Origin: Aureimonas sp. AU20
Lineage (GTDB): Bacteria > Pseudomonadota > Alphaproteobacteria > Rhizobiales > Rhizobiaceae
DNA: 64,000 nt
Assembly (NCBI RefSeq): GCF_001442755.1
Contig: NZ_CP006367.1
Coordinates: 620,001-684,000, forward strand
Reading direction: 5' to 3'
The first letter of the stretch is position 1, and each line of letters starts with the position of its first letter. The position numbers were made by a program, and so were the translations under genes. Under the pieces are notes generated by a model, which was given only the letters and a program-made list of their open reading frames with translations, made no database searches and had not been told where the DNA came from. Below, piece after piece: positions 1-8,786 of the stretch.

Positions 1-44
1 AAGGACCATTTGAACGGCTCGGACTTGAACAGCCAGAACGCCAT
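1..44 (-). CDS. EVE domain-containing protein (5' end only)
   Basis: Only the first 14 codons lie in the window. The reading starts at an ATG at 44 and continues off the left edge. It encodes MAFWLFKSEPFKWS, the characteristic N-terminus of EVE-domain (PUA-like) proteins, whose first strand typically reads YWLFKSEP. EVE domains are known to bind modified bases in DNA or RNA. The ATG lies three bases beyond the stop of the YciI-like gene, so the two are probably cotranscribed, as is common in Hyphomicrobiales. The identification is inferred from this short but distinctive start. Nothing can be said about the rest of the protein. Confidence 0.75.
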   Translation of the reverse strand, partial: MAFWLFKSEPFKWS

Positions 45-47
45 GCG

Positions 48-338
48 TCAGGCCTGATCCGGGTTGTTCACGGTCCAGTTCCAGCGTCGCACGGTGACGG
101 AGGCGAACAGGCCGGCCTTGGCATAGGGATCGGCGTCGGCAAGGGCCCGCGCGGCATCCAGGCTTTCGGCCTCGACCACGAGCAGGCTGCCGGTCGGCTT
201 GTCGTCCGCGCCGAGGAACGGGCCGGCGAACTTCAAGACCGGGCCCAGCGCCTTCAGATGATCGAGATGGGCGGGGCGCGTTTCGGCGCGCAGCGAGCCG
301 GCATCGGGGCGGTCTTCGCACAGAAGGGCGAACAGCAT
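48..338 (-). CDS. YciI-like protein (dimeric alpha+beta barrel)
   Basis: This 96-residue protein has the YciI family pattern: an N-terminal strand (MLFALLCEDRP), a central stretch with R..HL.HL..LG, a GP.L.....P.GSLLVVEA strand, and a C-terminal D.DPYAKAGLF motif. YciI proteins are small cytosolic dimers of the ferredoxin-like dimeric barrel type. Their reaction is mostly unknown; the E. coli member lacks a settled function. It lies between gpsA (94 bases upstream) and the EVE gene (3 bases downstream) on the minus strand and probably forms the tail of the tsaD-gpsA operon. The family call is firm and the function is unknown. Confidence 0.88.
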   Translation of the reverse strand: MLFALLCEDRPDAGSLRAETRPAHLDHLKALGPVLKFAGPFLGADDKPTGSLLVVEAESLDAARALADADPYAKAGLFASVTVRRWNWTVNNPDQA

Positions 339-432
339 GGGGCGTCTCCGGTTGGGGCCGGCGCGCGGCCGGCGGCGATCTCGCCCGCCTCTTACGAGCG
401 CCCGGCGCGGCCGGCAAGATCGGTTCGCCGCC

Positions 433-1416
433 TCAGTCGAACTCGCGCTTCAAGGGCCGGGCGAGCAGGGCGCGCATCGCCTCGGCCGCCGGCAGGCCCT
501 CGTCCAGAATGGTGGCGACGGCTTCGATGATCGGCGCCTCGATGCCGCGCTCGCGCGCCAGGCGCGCGGCGATGGCGGCGGAGAAGACGCCTTCGGCAAG
601 CTTCAGCCCGCTCGTGCCTTCGCCCCGGCCGAGCGCCAGCCCATAGGCGAAGTTGCGCGACTGCGCGCCCGAACAGGTGAGGACGAGATCGCCGAGGCCG
701 GACAGGCCGAGCAGCGTGTCGGGCCGGGCACCCAGCGCCTCGCCCAGCCGCCGCAGCTCCACGAAGCCGCGCGTGACGAGGGCGGCCAGCGCCGAGGCGC
801 CGAGCCCGAGCCCGGCGCTGGCGCCGGCGGCGATGGCGAGCACGTTCTTCAAGGAGCCGCCGGCTTCGACGCCCAACACGTCGTCGCCGGCATAGATGCG
901 GAAGGCCGGCGCGGCGAGGCGGCGGGCGAGATCGTCCGCCAGCGCGGTGTCGCCAGCGGCGAGCGTCACCGCCGTTGGCAGGCCGGCGGCGACGTCGGCC
1001 GCAAAGCTCGGGCCGGACAGGACGGCGACGGGATGGCCCGGCAGTTCGGCCTCCACCACGGCGGAGGCGAAAAGGCCGGTGTCGCGCTCGATGCCCTTGG
1101 AACAGAGCACCAGCGCCGTGCCGGGCGGCAGATGCGGCGCCATTTCGCGGCTGGCAGCGCGCAGCGCCTGGGCCGGCAGAACGAGAAGCGCGATCTCCGC
1201 CCCCGCCAGGGCCGCGCCGAGATCGCTCGTGGCGGTGAGGCTTTCGGGCAGGGTGATACCCGGGAGATAGCGCGGGTTTTCGTGACGCTCGGCGATGGAG
1301 CGAACGGTCTCCGCGTCGCGAGCATAAAGGGAGACCGGCTCGCCGCCGCGCGCCCGCATGGCGCCGAGCGCGGTGCCCCAGGCGCCGCCGCCAATGATGC
1401 AGACGCCGCCGCTCAT
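433..1416 (-). CDS. gpsA: NAD(P)H-dependent glycerol-3-phosphate dehydrogenase
   Basis: This cytosolic enzyme reduces dihydroxyacetone phosphate to sn-glycerol 3-phosphate, the first backbone intermediate of phospholipid synthesis. It has 327 residues, the normal family length. The N-terminal Rossmann fold carries [10 protein letters not shown] at residues 9-18. The mid-domain reads [17 protein letters not shown] at about 133-149. The catalytic lysine lies in the [13 protein letters not shown] block (K190), and a [12 protein letters not shown] motif follows at about 237-248. The ATG overlaps the tsaD stop by four bases (ATGA), which indicates translational coupling. The tsaD-gpsA order is a frequent arrangement in alphaproteobacteria. 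Confidence 0.97.
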   Translation of the reverse strand: MSGGVCIIGGGAWGTALGAMRARGGEPVSLYARDAETVRSIAERHENPRYLPGITLPESLTATSDLGAALAGAEIALLVLPAQALRAASREMAPHLPPGTALVLCSKGIERDTGLFASAVVEAELPGHPVAVLSGPSFAADVAAGLPTAVTLAAGDTALADDLARRLAAPAFRIYAGDDVLGVEAGGSLKNVLAIAAGASAGLGLGASALAALVTRGFVELRRLGEALGARPDTLLGLSGLGDLVLTCSGAQSRNFAYGLALGRGEGTSGLKLAEGVFSAAIAARLARERGIEAPIIEAVATILDEGLPAAEAMRALLARPLKREFD

Positions 1417-2531
1417 GCCTTGGCGCCCCGCTTGCCGAAGCCGACCAGCGGCGCGGCCGTCTCGTCCAGCGGCCAGCGCGGCCGCACGGGGGCGGAGAGC
1501 GGATCGGTGAGCCCGGCTTCCAGCCGCTCCAGCCCGGCATAGGCGATCATCGCCGCGTTGTCGGTGCAGAGCTTGAGCGGCGGCGAGACGACACGCGCGC
1601 CATGGCGCGCGGCAACCTCTTCCAGCGCGGCGCGGATCTCGCCATTGGCCGCGACGCCGCCGGCCACCGCCAGCGCGGGCTCGGCCAAGTCGGGATAGGC
1701 GGTGCGAAAGCGCTGCAGGGCGAGGGTCACGCGGTCGCGCACGCTCTCGGCCGCCGCGCGCTGGAAGCCGGCGCAGAGATCGGCCGCGTCCCCCTCGCTC
1801 AAGGGCGCATGGGCCAGCGCCAGCTGGCGCACCGCCGTCTTGAGGCCGGAGAAGGAGAAGTCGAGCCGCTTCTCGCCGCGCAGCGGCCGGGGCAGGTCGA
1901 AGCGCGCGGCGTTGCCCTGTGCTGCCATGCGTTCGACGCTGGGTCCGCCGGGATGGGGCAGTTCCAAGAGCTTGGCGGTCTTGTCGAAGGCCTCGCCCAG
2001 CGCATCATCGATCGTCGTGCCCCAGCGCTCGTAGCGCCCGAGGCCGGAGACGAGAAGGATCTGCGTGTGGCCGCCGGAAACGAGCAGCAGGAGATAGGGA
2101 TAGGGAAGCGCGTCGGTGAGCCGGGGCGTCAGCGCATGGCCCTCCAGATGGTTCACGGCCAGAAAGGGCAGGCGGCGCGAGGCGGCGATGCTCTTGCCGA
2201 CCATGGCGCCGACGATCAGCCCGCCGACGAGCCCCGGCCCGCTGGTGGCGGCCACGGCGTCGATCCGGTCCAGCGTCACGCCCGCCTCCGAAAGCCCGGC
2301 CTCCACCACGCCGCCGATGCTCTCGGCATGGGCGCGGGCGGCGATCTCCGGCACCACGCCGCCGAAGGCCGCGTGCTCCTCGATCTGGCTGAGCACGACA
2401 TTGGACAGGATCACCGGCCGCCCGTCGGCCCCGCGCCCGACGACGCTCGCCGCCGTCTCGTCGCAGCTCGTCTCGATGCCGAGAACCAGCGGACGAAGGG
2501 ACGAGGGCGGGGGCGAGGCGGAGGCGGGCAA
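1413..2531 (-). CDS. tsaD: tRNA N6-adenosine threonylcarbamoyltransferase TsaD
   Basis: TsaD transfers threonylcarbamoyl from TC-AMP to A37 of ANN-decoding tRNAs, working with TsaB and TsaE. The 372-residue ASKHA-fold protein shows [17 protein letters not shown] near the N-terminus, the metal-binding NHLEGH at about 127-132, the nucleotide-binding [11 protein letters not shown], a [12 protein letters not shown] motif, and the C-terminal [10 protein letters not shown] and [12 protein letters not shown] blocks. The start is a TTG at 2531. An AGGAA sequence lies a suitable distance upstream, and no ATG or GTG precedes the conserved first strand, so TTG is the best start. The gene is translationally coupled to gpsA downstream and divergent from hemC. 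Confidence 0.96.
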   Translation of the reverse strand: MPASASPPPSSLRPLVLGIETSCDETAASVVGRGADGRPVILSNVVLSQIEEHAAFGGVVPEIAARAHAESIGGVVEAGLSEAGVTLDRIDAVAATSGPGLVGGLIVGAMVGKSIAASRRLPFLAVNHLEGHALTPRLTDALPYPYLLLLVSGGHTQILLVSGLGRYERWGTTIDDALGEAFDKTAKLLELPHPGGPSVERMAAQGNAARFDLPRPLRGEKRLDFSFSGLKTAVRQLALAHAPLSEGDAADLCAGFQRAAAESVRDRVTLALQRFRTAYPDLAEPALAVAGGVAANGEIRAALEEVAARHGARVVSPPLKLCTDNAAMIAYAGLERLEAGLTDPLSAPVRPRWPLDETAAPLVGFGKRGAKA

Positions 2532-3003
2532 GGGCGGGCTTTCCTGACGCGGGGGCGGTGCGCGGTTGCGGGTTCCTCCGCGAAGTAACGATTCCCTCGG
2601 CGTTTCGCCAGCGCTTCCAACTCGGCCCCGGGTTTCGTGCTGCGCGCCGGATCGGCCGGAACGCCAGACGCGGAGGGTCCTTGGCGCCTACCTCGCGACC
2701 CCGTCGGCCTTTTCCCCGTCATCCCGAGGGCGAGCCGTGCCGCGCGGGCTGCAAAAGCGCGAGGGTTGGCCCGCCCGTCCGCAGGCCTCGTTGCCCATCT
2801 CCGCCGATGGCCCCTTGCAGTCCTCACGTCCGGCGCCTTGCGAAGGGACAAACCTCATGCGCTGGCTAGGCTCCGCCATGGTCGAACAGGCCGGTAATTC
2901 GGCCGGCATGACGACGGCCGGGGGCGGCTGCGACCCCGCGCAAGCCCTGTTCATGGCCGAAAACAGTCTCTAGAGAACTTCCAAGTTTCAGGAAGGCCGA
3001 GAC
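2532..3003. other. Divergent tsaD/hemC intergenic region (472 bp)
   Basis: No gene is supported here. The region must hold the promoters of the two divergent operons. Most of it, 2732-2892, is a diverged copy of the 161-bp palindromic interspersed element described separately. The segment 2980-3003 contains the hemC ribosome binding site, AGGAAGG followed by eight bases and ATG. Confidence 0.6.
2732..2892. repeat. Palindromic interspersed element, copy E (diverged)
   Basis: This 161-bp stretch matches the other copies in length and in the order of its blocks. It opens with GAGCC, shares GCCCGTCCGCA with the copy at 32359, then CGTTGCC followed by an ATC..CGCCGATGGC block, then GGCGCCTTGCGAA matching GGCGCCTCGCGAA of the copy at 33268, and closes with GTCGAACAGGCC, nearly the same as the 60619 copy. 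It is the most diverged copy, and the assignment rests on several short blocks in the same order over exactly the same length. Confidence 0.6.
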
Positions 3004-3933
3004 ATGACCCAACCCATCCGCATCGGCACGCGCGGCAGCCGTCTGGCGCTGGCGCAGGCAGAAGAGGTGCGCGCGCGCCTGATGGCGGCCCATGGCTTGG
3101 CCGAGGAGAATTTCGCGATCACCGTGATCTCGACCTCGGGGGATCGCATCCAGGACCGCGCTCTGTCGGAGGCCGGCGGCAAGGGGCTCTTCACCAAGGA
3201 GATCGAGGAAGCGCTGTTGGATGGGCGGATCGATCTCGCCGTTCATTCCTCCAAGGACATGGCGACCCATGTGCCGGACGGGCTCTCGCTCGCCGCCTAT
3301 CTCCCGCGCGAGGACGTGCGCGATGTCTTCATCGGCCGCCGGGTGCGGCGGATCGCCGACCTGCCCCAGGGCGCGCGGGTCGGCTCGGCCTCGCTCCGCC
3401 GACAGGCGCTCCTGCGCCGCCTCCGGCCCGATCTCGAACTCGTGATCTTTCGCGGCAACGTGCAGACGCGCCTCGCCAAGCTGGAAGCGGGCGAGGTGGA
3501 GGGCACGCTTCTGGCGCTGGCGGGCCTCAAGCGCCTGGGCGACGAGCGCTTCGCCGGCGAGATACTCGACGCCGAGAGTTTCCCCCCGGCACCGGGCCAA
3601 GGCGCGATCTGCGTCGAGACGCGGGAAGGGGACGGGCGCGTCGCCTCGCTGGTGGCGGCGATCGACCATCCCGACACCCATGGCGTGCTGAGCGCCGAGC
3701 GCGCCTTTCTCGCCGTGCTCGACGGCTCCTGCCGCACGCCGATCGCCGCCCATGGCACGCTGGAGGGCGACCTGTTTCGCTTTCACGGCATGATCCTGAC
3801 CCCGGACGGGTCGCAGATGCACGAGACGCGGGTCGAGGGCACGCGAGCCGAGGCCAGCCGGATGGCGGAGGACGCGGCGCTGCGCCTCGTGGCGCAGGCG
3901 GGCGCGGCCTTCTTCGAGGGCTGGCGGCGCTGA
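3004..3933 (+). CDS. hemC: Hydroxymethylbilane synthase (porphobilinogen deaminase)
   Basis: HemC polymerises four porphobilinogen units into the linear tetrapyrrole hydroxymethylbilane. The 309-residue product is of normal length. The start is [16 protein letters not shown]. The catalytic aspartate lies in AVHSSKDM (D85), arginines for pyrrole binding lie in [12 protein letters not shown] (about 128-139), and the dipyrromethane cofactor is attached to C243 in [13 protein letters not shown] clear AGGAAGG ribosome binding site precedes the ATG. It is the first gene of a heme-linked operon (hemC-hemD-mitofilin-hemY) and diverges from tsaD. Confidence 0.97.
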   Translation: MTQPIRIGTRGSRLALAQAEEVRARLMAAHGLAEENFAITVISTSGDRIQDRALSEAGGKGLFTKEIEEALLDGRIDLAVHSSKDMATHVPDGLSLAAYLPREDVRDVFIGRRVRRIADLPQGARVGSASLRRQALLRRLRPDLELVIFRGNVQTRLAKLEAGEVEGTLLALAGLKRLGDERFAGEILDAESFPPAPGQGAICVETREGDGRVASLVAAIDHPDTHGVLSAERAFLAVLDGSCRTPIAAHGTLEGDLFRFHGMILTPDGSQMHETRVEGTRAEASRMAEDAALRLVAQAGAAFFEGWRR

Positions 3934-4670
3934 GCGGCCCGCTTCGCCCGACCCGTCTTCTCGTCGTGCGCGAGCGCGAGGACGGCGCGCGCACGCTGGC
4001 GCGCCTGAAGGAGGCCGGGCTCGACGCCGCGCTCCTGCCGCTGTCCGAGATCGTGCCGCTCCGCCCCGCCCCGCCGCCCCGCCCGTTTCGCGCGCTGGTC
4101 GCCACGAGCCGCCATGCCGTGCCCTGGCTCGCGCGGCATTTCTCGGGAACCGACTGCCCCGTGCTGGCCGTGGGCGAGGCGACGGCCGGGCATCTTCGGC
4201 AGGCCGGCTTTGCCGACATCATCGAGGGCCAGGGGCGGGCGGGGGATCTTGTGGCGCTCGCCAAGGCCCTGGCGGAGGGCGAGGGGGCCGCGTTTCTCTA
4301 TGCCGCCGGCCGGGTGCGCCTGCCCGAGCTCGAAGCCGGCTTCGCGGCGGCGGGGCTCTCGCTTCAAATGGTGGAGGTCTACGACACGCGGCCTCGCGCG
4401 CCCAGCGAGGGGGAGTTGGCAAGGCTTACGCTCGGCGGCCCGTTCGGGGGCGTGCTGCTCCTGTCGAGGGGGCAGGCGCGGGCGGCGGAGCGCCTCGTTC
4501 GCGAGGCGCCCGACCTTCTGTCGCGGGATGCCAGCTTCTTCTGTTTGTCGGAGGCGATCGCACTGGAACTTTCGCCGCAGTTTGGAAAGAATGCAGTCTG
4601 GGCCGCGCGTCCCACGCTGGCGTCGCTGATCGAGGCGATCCATCGGGGGCACGAGCGGCCCGGTCGATAA
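3930..4670 (+). CDS. hemD: Uroporphyrinogen-III synthase
   Basis: HemD closes and inverts ring D of hydroxymethylbilane to give uroporphyrinogen III. The sequence is weakly conserved, as is usual for HemD, but the two-lobed pattern is visible: an N-terminal [11 protein letters not shown] strand, [45 protein letters not shown], and a C-terminal LSEAIALEL block. The start is uncertain. The first accepted start codon in frame is a GTG at 3966, but that would remove the conserved first beta strand. Reading upstream reaches a CTG at 3930 overlapping the hemC TGA (CTGA), which restores the strand. I give the longer form. Its position behind hemC supports the call. Confidence 0.88.
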   Translation: MSGPLRPTRLLVVREREDGARTLARLKEAGLDAALLPLSEIVPLRPAPPPRPFRALVATSRHAVPWLARHFSGTDCPVLAVGEATAGHLRQAGFADIIEGQGRAGDLVALAKALAEGEGAAFLYAAGRVRLPELEAGFAAAGLSLQMVEVYDTRPRAPSEGELARLTLGGPFGGVLLLSRGQARAAERLVREAPDLLSRDASFFCLSEAIALELSPQFGKNAVWAARPTLASLIEAIHRGHERPGR

Positions 4671-4811
4671 TCTTTTCGTTGCAGCTTGCGCAGCGCACGC
4701 TAGATCAGGACGTTGACTCGTCCGAACCATCGGCCGAAGGGAATCCGGCTCAAGCCGGCCGGTTCATGCGGCGGCCGCCGCCCGTGGGATGCGACATGAA
4801 GGAGTTCTCGG

Positions 4812-6626
4812 ATGGCCAATCGTCCGCGCCGGTCCAAGCCAGGCGCACGACCGGAAACCACGATCGACCTCGAGGCCGAGCGGATCGCCAAGACCGGGGG
4901 CGCTGAGAGCGGCGCAGACATGGGCTCCGCGTCGGAGGCCGAACAGGACGAGACGGTTTCGATGAACGACAAGACCAAGCAGGGCGACCCGAGCCAGACC
5001 CCGGAGGAGCGCCACGAAGAGGCGCTTCTGTCCGCCACGGCGGACAGCGCCGCCGAGCGCGAGCGCAAGAACGAGATCGCCACCGGCAGCGCCTCGGCCG
5101 ACGCGCTGGCAGGCGCCGAGCCTGCCAGCGTGGCGGACCCGCTGACGGCAGCCCCCGCACGGCCGGATGCGGGCGAGCCGCTGACGGCTAGCGAGCCGGT
5201 TTCGGCCTCGTCGTCCGAGCCGGTCTTTTCCGCCGCCTCCGAGCCTGCGACCTCGTCCGAGGGCGCGCTGCTGGGCGAGACGGCGAAGTCAGACGAGACG
5301 GCAAAGCACGAAGACGCGGCGACGGACGACGCGGTTGCGGGCGAGCCCGTCGCCGAGCCGGCCGCCGAGTTTGCCCGCGAAGAGGGCTTTGCCGGCAAGA
5401 AGCGCGACCTCGGCGAGTTCGAGGACGACGAGACCGTTCTGCCCGCCGCCCATCCCGAGCCCGCCGGGCCGGACCCGCTGACCTCCAGCCCCTATCACGC
5501 GGCGGCCGGCACCACCCATGGCGACGGGCGCGGCCCGGGCTTCGGCCCGTTGCTCGGCGCCGGGCTTCTGGGCGCGGCGATCGCGCTCGGCGGTGGCGCG
5601 GCTCTGCTTTATTCCGGCGTGGTGAGCCCGCCGGCCGCGCAGGTCCAGCCGGCGCAGACCCAGCAATTCGCCACCGCCGGCGAAGTGCAGAAGCTGACCG
5701 GCGACATCTCGACGCTGCGCGGCACTGTGGAGCAGCTCCAGTCGGCCCAGGCGGCTGGCGGCGCGGGCTCGGGCAATGTCTCGCGCACCGAGTTCACCCA
5801 GCTGTCCGACCGGGTGGCCGCCAACGAGCGCTATGCCCAGACCAACGGCGATTCGGCCGCCGCCGCCGCGCAGGCCAACGACGCGGCCAATGCCGCCCGT
5901 GAAACCGCGACCCGGGCCGAGACCGCCGCCAACGAAGCACGCGACACCGCAGGCCGGGCCGAAACGGCCGCAACCTCCGCCCAGTCCGCCGCGCAGAACG
6001 CGCAGCAGGCCGCGCAGAACGCCCAGACCGCCGCCAACGACACGCGCGAAGCCGTGAACGGCTTCGGCTCGCGCGTCCAGTCGATCGAGGAATCCAACCG
6101 CCGCGCCGCCATCGCGCTTTCGGCCGCCGGGCTGAAGGGGGCGATCGACAGCGGCCGGCCCTTCATGCAGGAGCTGGAAAGCTTCGCCGGCGCCAGCGGC
6201 AATGGCGGGGAATCCGTCGCCTCCCTGCGCAACTTCGCCGCCTCCGGCGTGCCCACCGTCTCGGCCCTCGCGGCCGAATGGAACGAGGCCGAGACGCGCA
6301 TTCTCGCCGCGCTTCGCCCGGTGGATTCCACCGCCGATGTCGGCACGCAGGTCCTTTCGGGGCTTCGCTCGCTCGTCACCGTGCGCCCCGCCGGCTCCAG
6401 CGTCGGCACGGATGCGCCGGGGCCGGAATCGGCCGTCGCCCGCATGGACAAGGCCATCGAGGGCGGCGACTTCGCCGCCTGGCTGAAGGAATGGGACACG
6501 CTCCCGGAGGCCGCCAAGTCGGCCTCGCAGACCTTCGCCGACAAGGTTCGCGCCCGCGCCAATGCGGACGATCTGATTCGCCAGACCATCAACAGCGCCG
6601 TCGGCGCTTCCGCGTCGCAGGGCTGA
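4812..6626 (+). CDS. Mitofilin/Mic60-family inner-membrane protein
   Basis: This 604-residue protein has an acidic, Ala/Ser/Glu-rich cytosolic N-terminus (about 1-240), one transmembrane helix (about 246-271, GAGLLGAAIALGGGAALL), a long Ala/Gln/Asn-rich coiled coil (about 282-425), and a C-terminal domain (about 430-604) with the short mitofilin-like helices. This is the layout of COG4223 proteins, the alphaproteobacterial homologues of mitochondrial Mic60, which shape inner-membrane invaginations. Such genes are known to sit beside heme genes, as here between hemD and hemY. A GGAG sequence precedes the ATG. hemY starts one base after the stop, so the two are cotranscribed. Confidence 0.85.
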   Translation: MANRPRRSKPGARPETTIDLEAERIAKTGGAESGADMGSASEAEQDETVSMNDKTKQGDPSQTPEERHEEALLSATADSAAERERKNEIATGSASADALAGAEPASVADPLTAAPARPDAGEPLTASEPVSASSSEPVFSAASEPATSSEGALLGETAKSDETAKHEDAATDDAVAGEPVAEPAAEFAREEGFAGKKRDLGEFEDDETVLPAAHPEPAGPDPLTSSPYHAAAGTTHGDGRGPGFGPLLGAGLLGAAIALGGGAALLYSGVVSPPAAQVQPAQTQQFATAGEVQKLTGDISTLRGTVEQLQSAQAAGGAGSGNVSRTEFTQLSDRVAANERYAQTNGDSAAAAAQANDAANAARETATRAETAANEARDTAGRAETAATSAQSAAQNAQQAAQNAQTAANDTREAVNGFGSRVQSIEESNRRAAIALSAAGLKGAIDSGRPFMQELESFAGASGNGGESVASLRNFAASGVPTVSALAAEWNEAETRILAALRPVDSTADVGTQVLSGLRSLVTVRPAGSSVGTDAPGPESAVARMDKAIEGGDFAAWLKEWDTLPEAAKSASQTFADKVRARANADDLIRQTINSAVGASASQG

Positions 6627-6627
6627 C

Positions 6628-8118
6628 ATGCTGCGTATCCTCGCATTCTTCCTCGTCGTACTCGCGGGTGGCCTGGGCTTCGCCTGGCTGGCCGACCATC
6701 CCGGATCGGTCTCGATCCTCTGGCAGGGCCAGGAGGTCGGCACGAGCTTCACGGTCTTCGTGATCCTGCAGCTCGCGCTTCTCGTCGCCGCGATCCTCCT
6801 GTTCTGGCTGGTGCGCGGCTTCTTCAAGGCGCCGGACCGGGTTTCCCGTTTCTTCTCCGGCCGTCGGCGGGACAAGGGCTACCGCGCCCTGTCGGCCGGC
6901 ATGATCGCGGCCGGGGCGGGCGATGCCGTCACCGCGCGCCGCCTCGTCAAGCAGGCGCAGAAGCAGCTCGCCAACCGGCGCGAGCCGATGGTGCGCTTCC
7001 TCGACGCGCAGACCGCCTTGATCGAGGGCGACCACGCCAAGGCGCGCTCGCTGTTCGAAACGCTGGAAGGCGATCCCGAAACCCGTCTCGTCGGCCTTCG
7101 CGGCCTTTATCTCGAAGCCGAGCGGCTGGGAGACCGGGAAGCGGCGCGCGGCTATGCCGAGCGGGCCGTCCGCATCGCGCCGCATGTGCCTTGGGCCGGC
7201 GGCGCCGTGCTCGACCTCAAGGCCGCGCAGGGCGACTATGACGGTGCGCTCGCCATCCTGGAAGCGCAGCGCGACTCGCGCCTTGTGGACAAGGCCGAGA
7301 GCCGCCGCCTGCGGGCCGTTCTGCTCACCGGCAAGGCACAGGAGCTCGCCGACAGCGATCCGACGGGCGCGCGCAACGCCGCGCGCGAGGCGCAGAAGCT
7401 GGCGCCCGATCTGGTGCCGGCAGCCGTGATCGCGGCGCGCGCCATGGTTCGCCTCAACGAGCACCGTCAGGCGCAGAAGGCGCTGGAGGCGGGCTGGAAG
7501 GCGCAGCCGCATCCCGAGCTCGCCGCGCTTTACATCCACCTGTGGCCCGGCGACGGCGTCGCCGAGCGGCTGAAGCGCGCGCGCCATCTGGCGAGCCTCA
7601 ATCCCGGCCATGTCGAGTCGCGCCTGGCGCTGGCTCGCGCAGCGCTGGATGCGCGCGAGTTCGGCACGGCCCGGGTCGAGGCCATGGCCGCGGCCGAGGA
7701 TGCGCCGCGCGAATCGGCCTATCTCCTGCTCGCCGACATCGAGGACGCCGAGACCGGCAACGACGCGCTGGTGCGCCAGTGGATGAGTCGCGCCCTTCAT
7801 GCGCCGAAGGACCCGTCCTGGAGCGTCGACGGTGCCCCGGCCGAGGGCTGGCGTGCGGTTTCGCCCACCACGGGCCGGCTCGACGCCTATACGTGGTCGG
7901 TGCCCCACGAGGGCGACCCGGAACTGGTGCAGCGGGTCGGGCGCATGCTGCGCGGCATGCAGCCGGCGCCGAGCAACGACCCCGGCCGACGCGTCTTCAT
8001 CGACGCCCGCCTGCCGCCGGAAGAACAGGCCGCCGCGTCCGCGCCGGCCACCGACCTCGGGAAAGACGAGCTTCCGCGCAAGGACGAGACGCCCCTGGAG
8101 CGCAGCCCCGCCGCCTGA
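6628..8118 (+). CDS. hemY: Heme biosynthesis protein HemY (TPR membrane protein)
   Basis: This is the HemY_N-type protein of proteobacteria, not the protoporphyrinogen oxidase also called HemY. Two transmembrane helices (about 4-24 and 41-66) are followed by an RFFSGRRRDKGYRALSAGMIAAGAGD motif region and then tetratricopeptide-like helical repeats to about residue 400. The C-terminal tail is low in complexity. Its role in heme synthesis is inferred in the literature mainly from operon context and its biochemical function is open. The ATG follows the mitofilin stop by one base. A strong terminator closes the operon at 8162-8193. Confidence 0.92.
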   Translation: MLRILAFFLVVLAGGLGFAWLADHPGSVSILWQGQEVGTSFTVFVILQLALLVAAILLFWLVRGFFKAPDRVSRFFSGRRRDKGYRALSAGMIAAGAGDAVTARRLVKQAQKQLANRREPMVRFLDAQTALIEGDHAKARSLFETLEGDPETRLVGLRGLYLEAERLGDREAARGYAERAVRIAPHVPWAGGAVLDLKAAQGDYDGALAILEAQRDSRLVDKAESRRLRAVLLTGKAQELADSDPTGARNAAREAQKLAPDLVPAAVIAARAMVRLNEHRQAQKALEAGWKAQPHPELAALYIHLWPGDGVAERLKRARHLASLNPGHVESRLALARAALDAREFGTARVEAMAAAEDAPRESAYLLLADIEDAETGNDALVRQWMSRALHAPKDPSWSVDGAPAEGWRAVSPTTGRLDAYTWSVPHEGDPELVQRVGRMLRGMQPAPSNDPGRRVFIDARLPPEEQAAASAPATDLGKDELPRKDETPLERSPAA

Positions 8119-8161
8119 AGGCGCAAGAGCCAGCCGCCCAGCGCGGCAGACACGACACACA

Positions 8162-8193
8162 CGGCCCGGAGCGCAAACGCTCCGGGCCGTTTT
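8162..8193 (+). terminator. Rho-independent terminator of the hemC-hemY operon
   Basis: A perfect 12-bp stem, CGGCCCGGAGCG with CGCTCCGGGCCG, has a four-base loop (CAAA) and is followed by TTTTCG. It lies 44 bases after the hemY stop on the same strand. Confidence 0.9.
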
Positions 8194-8315
8194 CGTTTGC
8201 ATGTGCGAGAACCCCAGGCGAAAGTTTTGAACTCGCTTCCGTTCAGGCCGTTTCACCGGGGCGAGGGCTTCTCCCGCCCGCTCGAATCCTTCGACAGCCA
8301 ATCCGGACGCCGCCC

Positions 8316-8786
8316 ATGCTCGACGCCTTCAAGGACTTCCTGCGCTCTCTCTCGGGCGAGCCGATCGGCCGGGGCGGCAACGAGGACGACCCGCTGGTCG
8401 CGGCGGCGGCGCTCCTGTTTCACGTGGCCGAGGCGGACGGGACCTTGAGCGAGGTGGAAGGCGCCAAGCTGCGCGATCTCCTGACCCGCGAATATGGGCT
8501 CGACCCCTGGCGCGCCGAGCAGGTGCGCCGCGCCGGGCGCGAGGCCGATGCCGAGGCGGTGGACCTCTTCCGCTTCACCAATGTCCTCATGCGCCATTGG
8601 AGCGCGGAGGAGCGCGTGCGCTTCGTGGAGCTTCTCTGGGAGGTCGTCTTCGCCGATGGCGAGGTGCACGAGTTGGAGGACAACACGATCTGGCGCGTCG
8701 CCGAGCTTCTCGGCGTGTCCGGGCGCGAGCGGATGCTCGCCAAGCGCGAGGCGCAGACAAGAGTGCAGACGCAAGAGCATGGCTGA
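8316..8786 (+). CDS. TerB-family tellurite resistance-like protein
   Basis: This 156-residue, all-helical, acidic protein has the TerB signature: LLFHVAEADGTLSEVE near residue 35 and LLWEVVFADGEVHELEDN near 108. These two internal repeats each hold an acidic loop thought to bind metal. Despite the family name, chromosomal single-domain TerB proteins are widespread and their role is unclear. The ATG at 8316 begins MLDAFKDFLRSL. Longer in-frame readings upstream run through the hemY terminator and are rejected. It overlaps the start of the amidotransferase gene by eight bases, so the two are probably cotranscribed. Confidence 0.85.
   Translation: MLDAFKDFLRSLSGEPIGRGGNEDDPLVAAAALLFHVAEADGTLSEVEGAKLRDLLTREYGLDPWRAEQVRRAGREADAEAVDLFRFTNVLMRHWSAEERVRFVELLWEVVFADGEVHELEDNTIWRVAELLGVSGRERMLAKREAQTRVQTQEHG

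Noticed and set aside
5289..6875. 528-codon minus-strand open frame over mitofilin and hemY
   Set aside because: Glycine/arginine-rich translation with no family feature, spanning two real genes on the other strand.
8316..8786. Tellurite resistance operon
   Set aside because: Only a TerB-like domain is present; no terC, terD, terZ or terA genes are adjacent.
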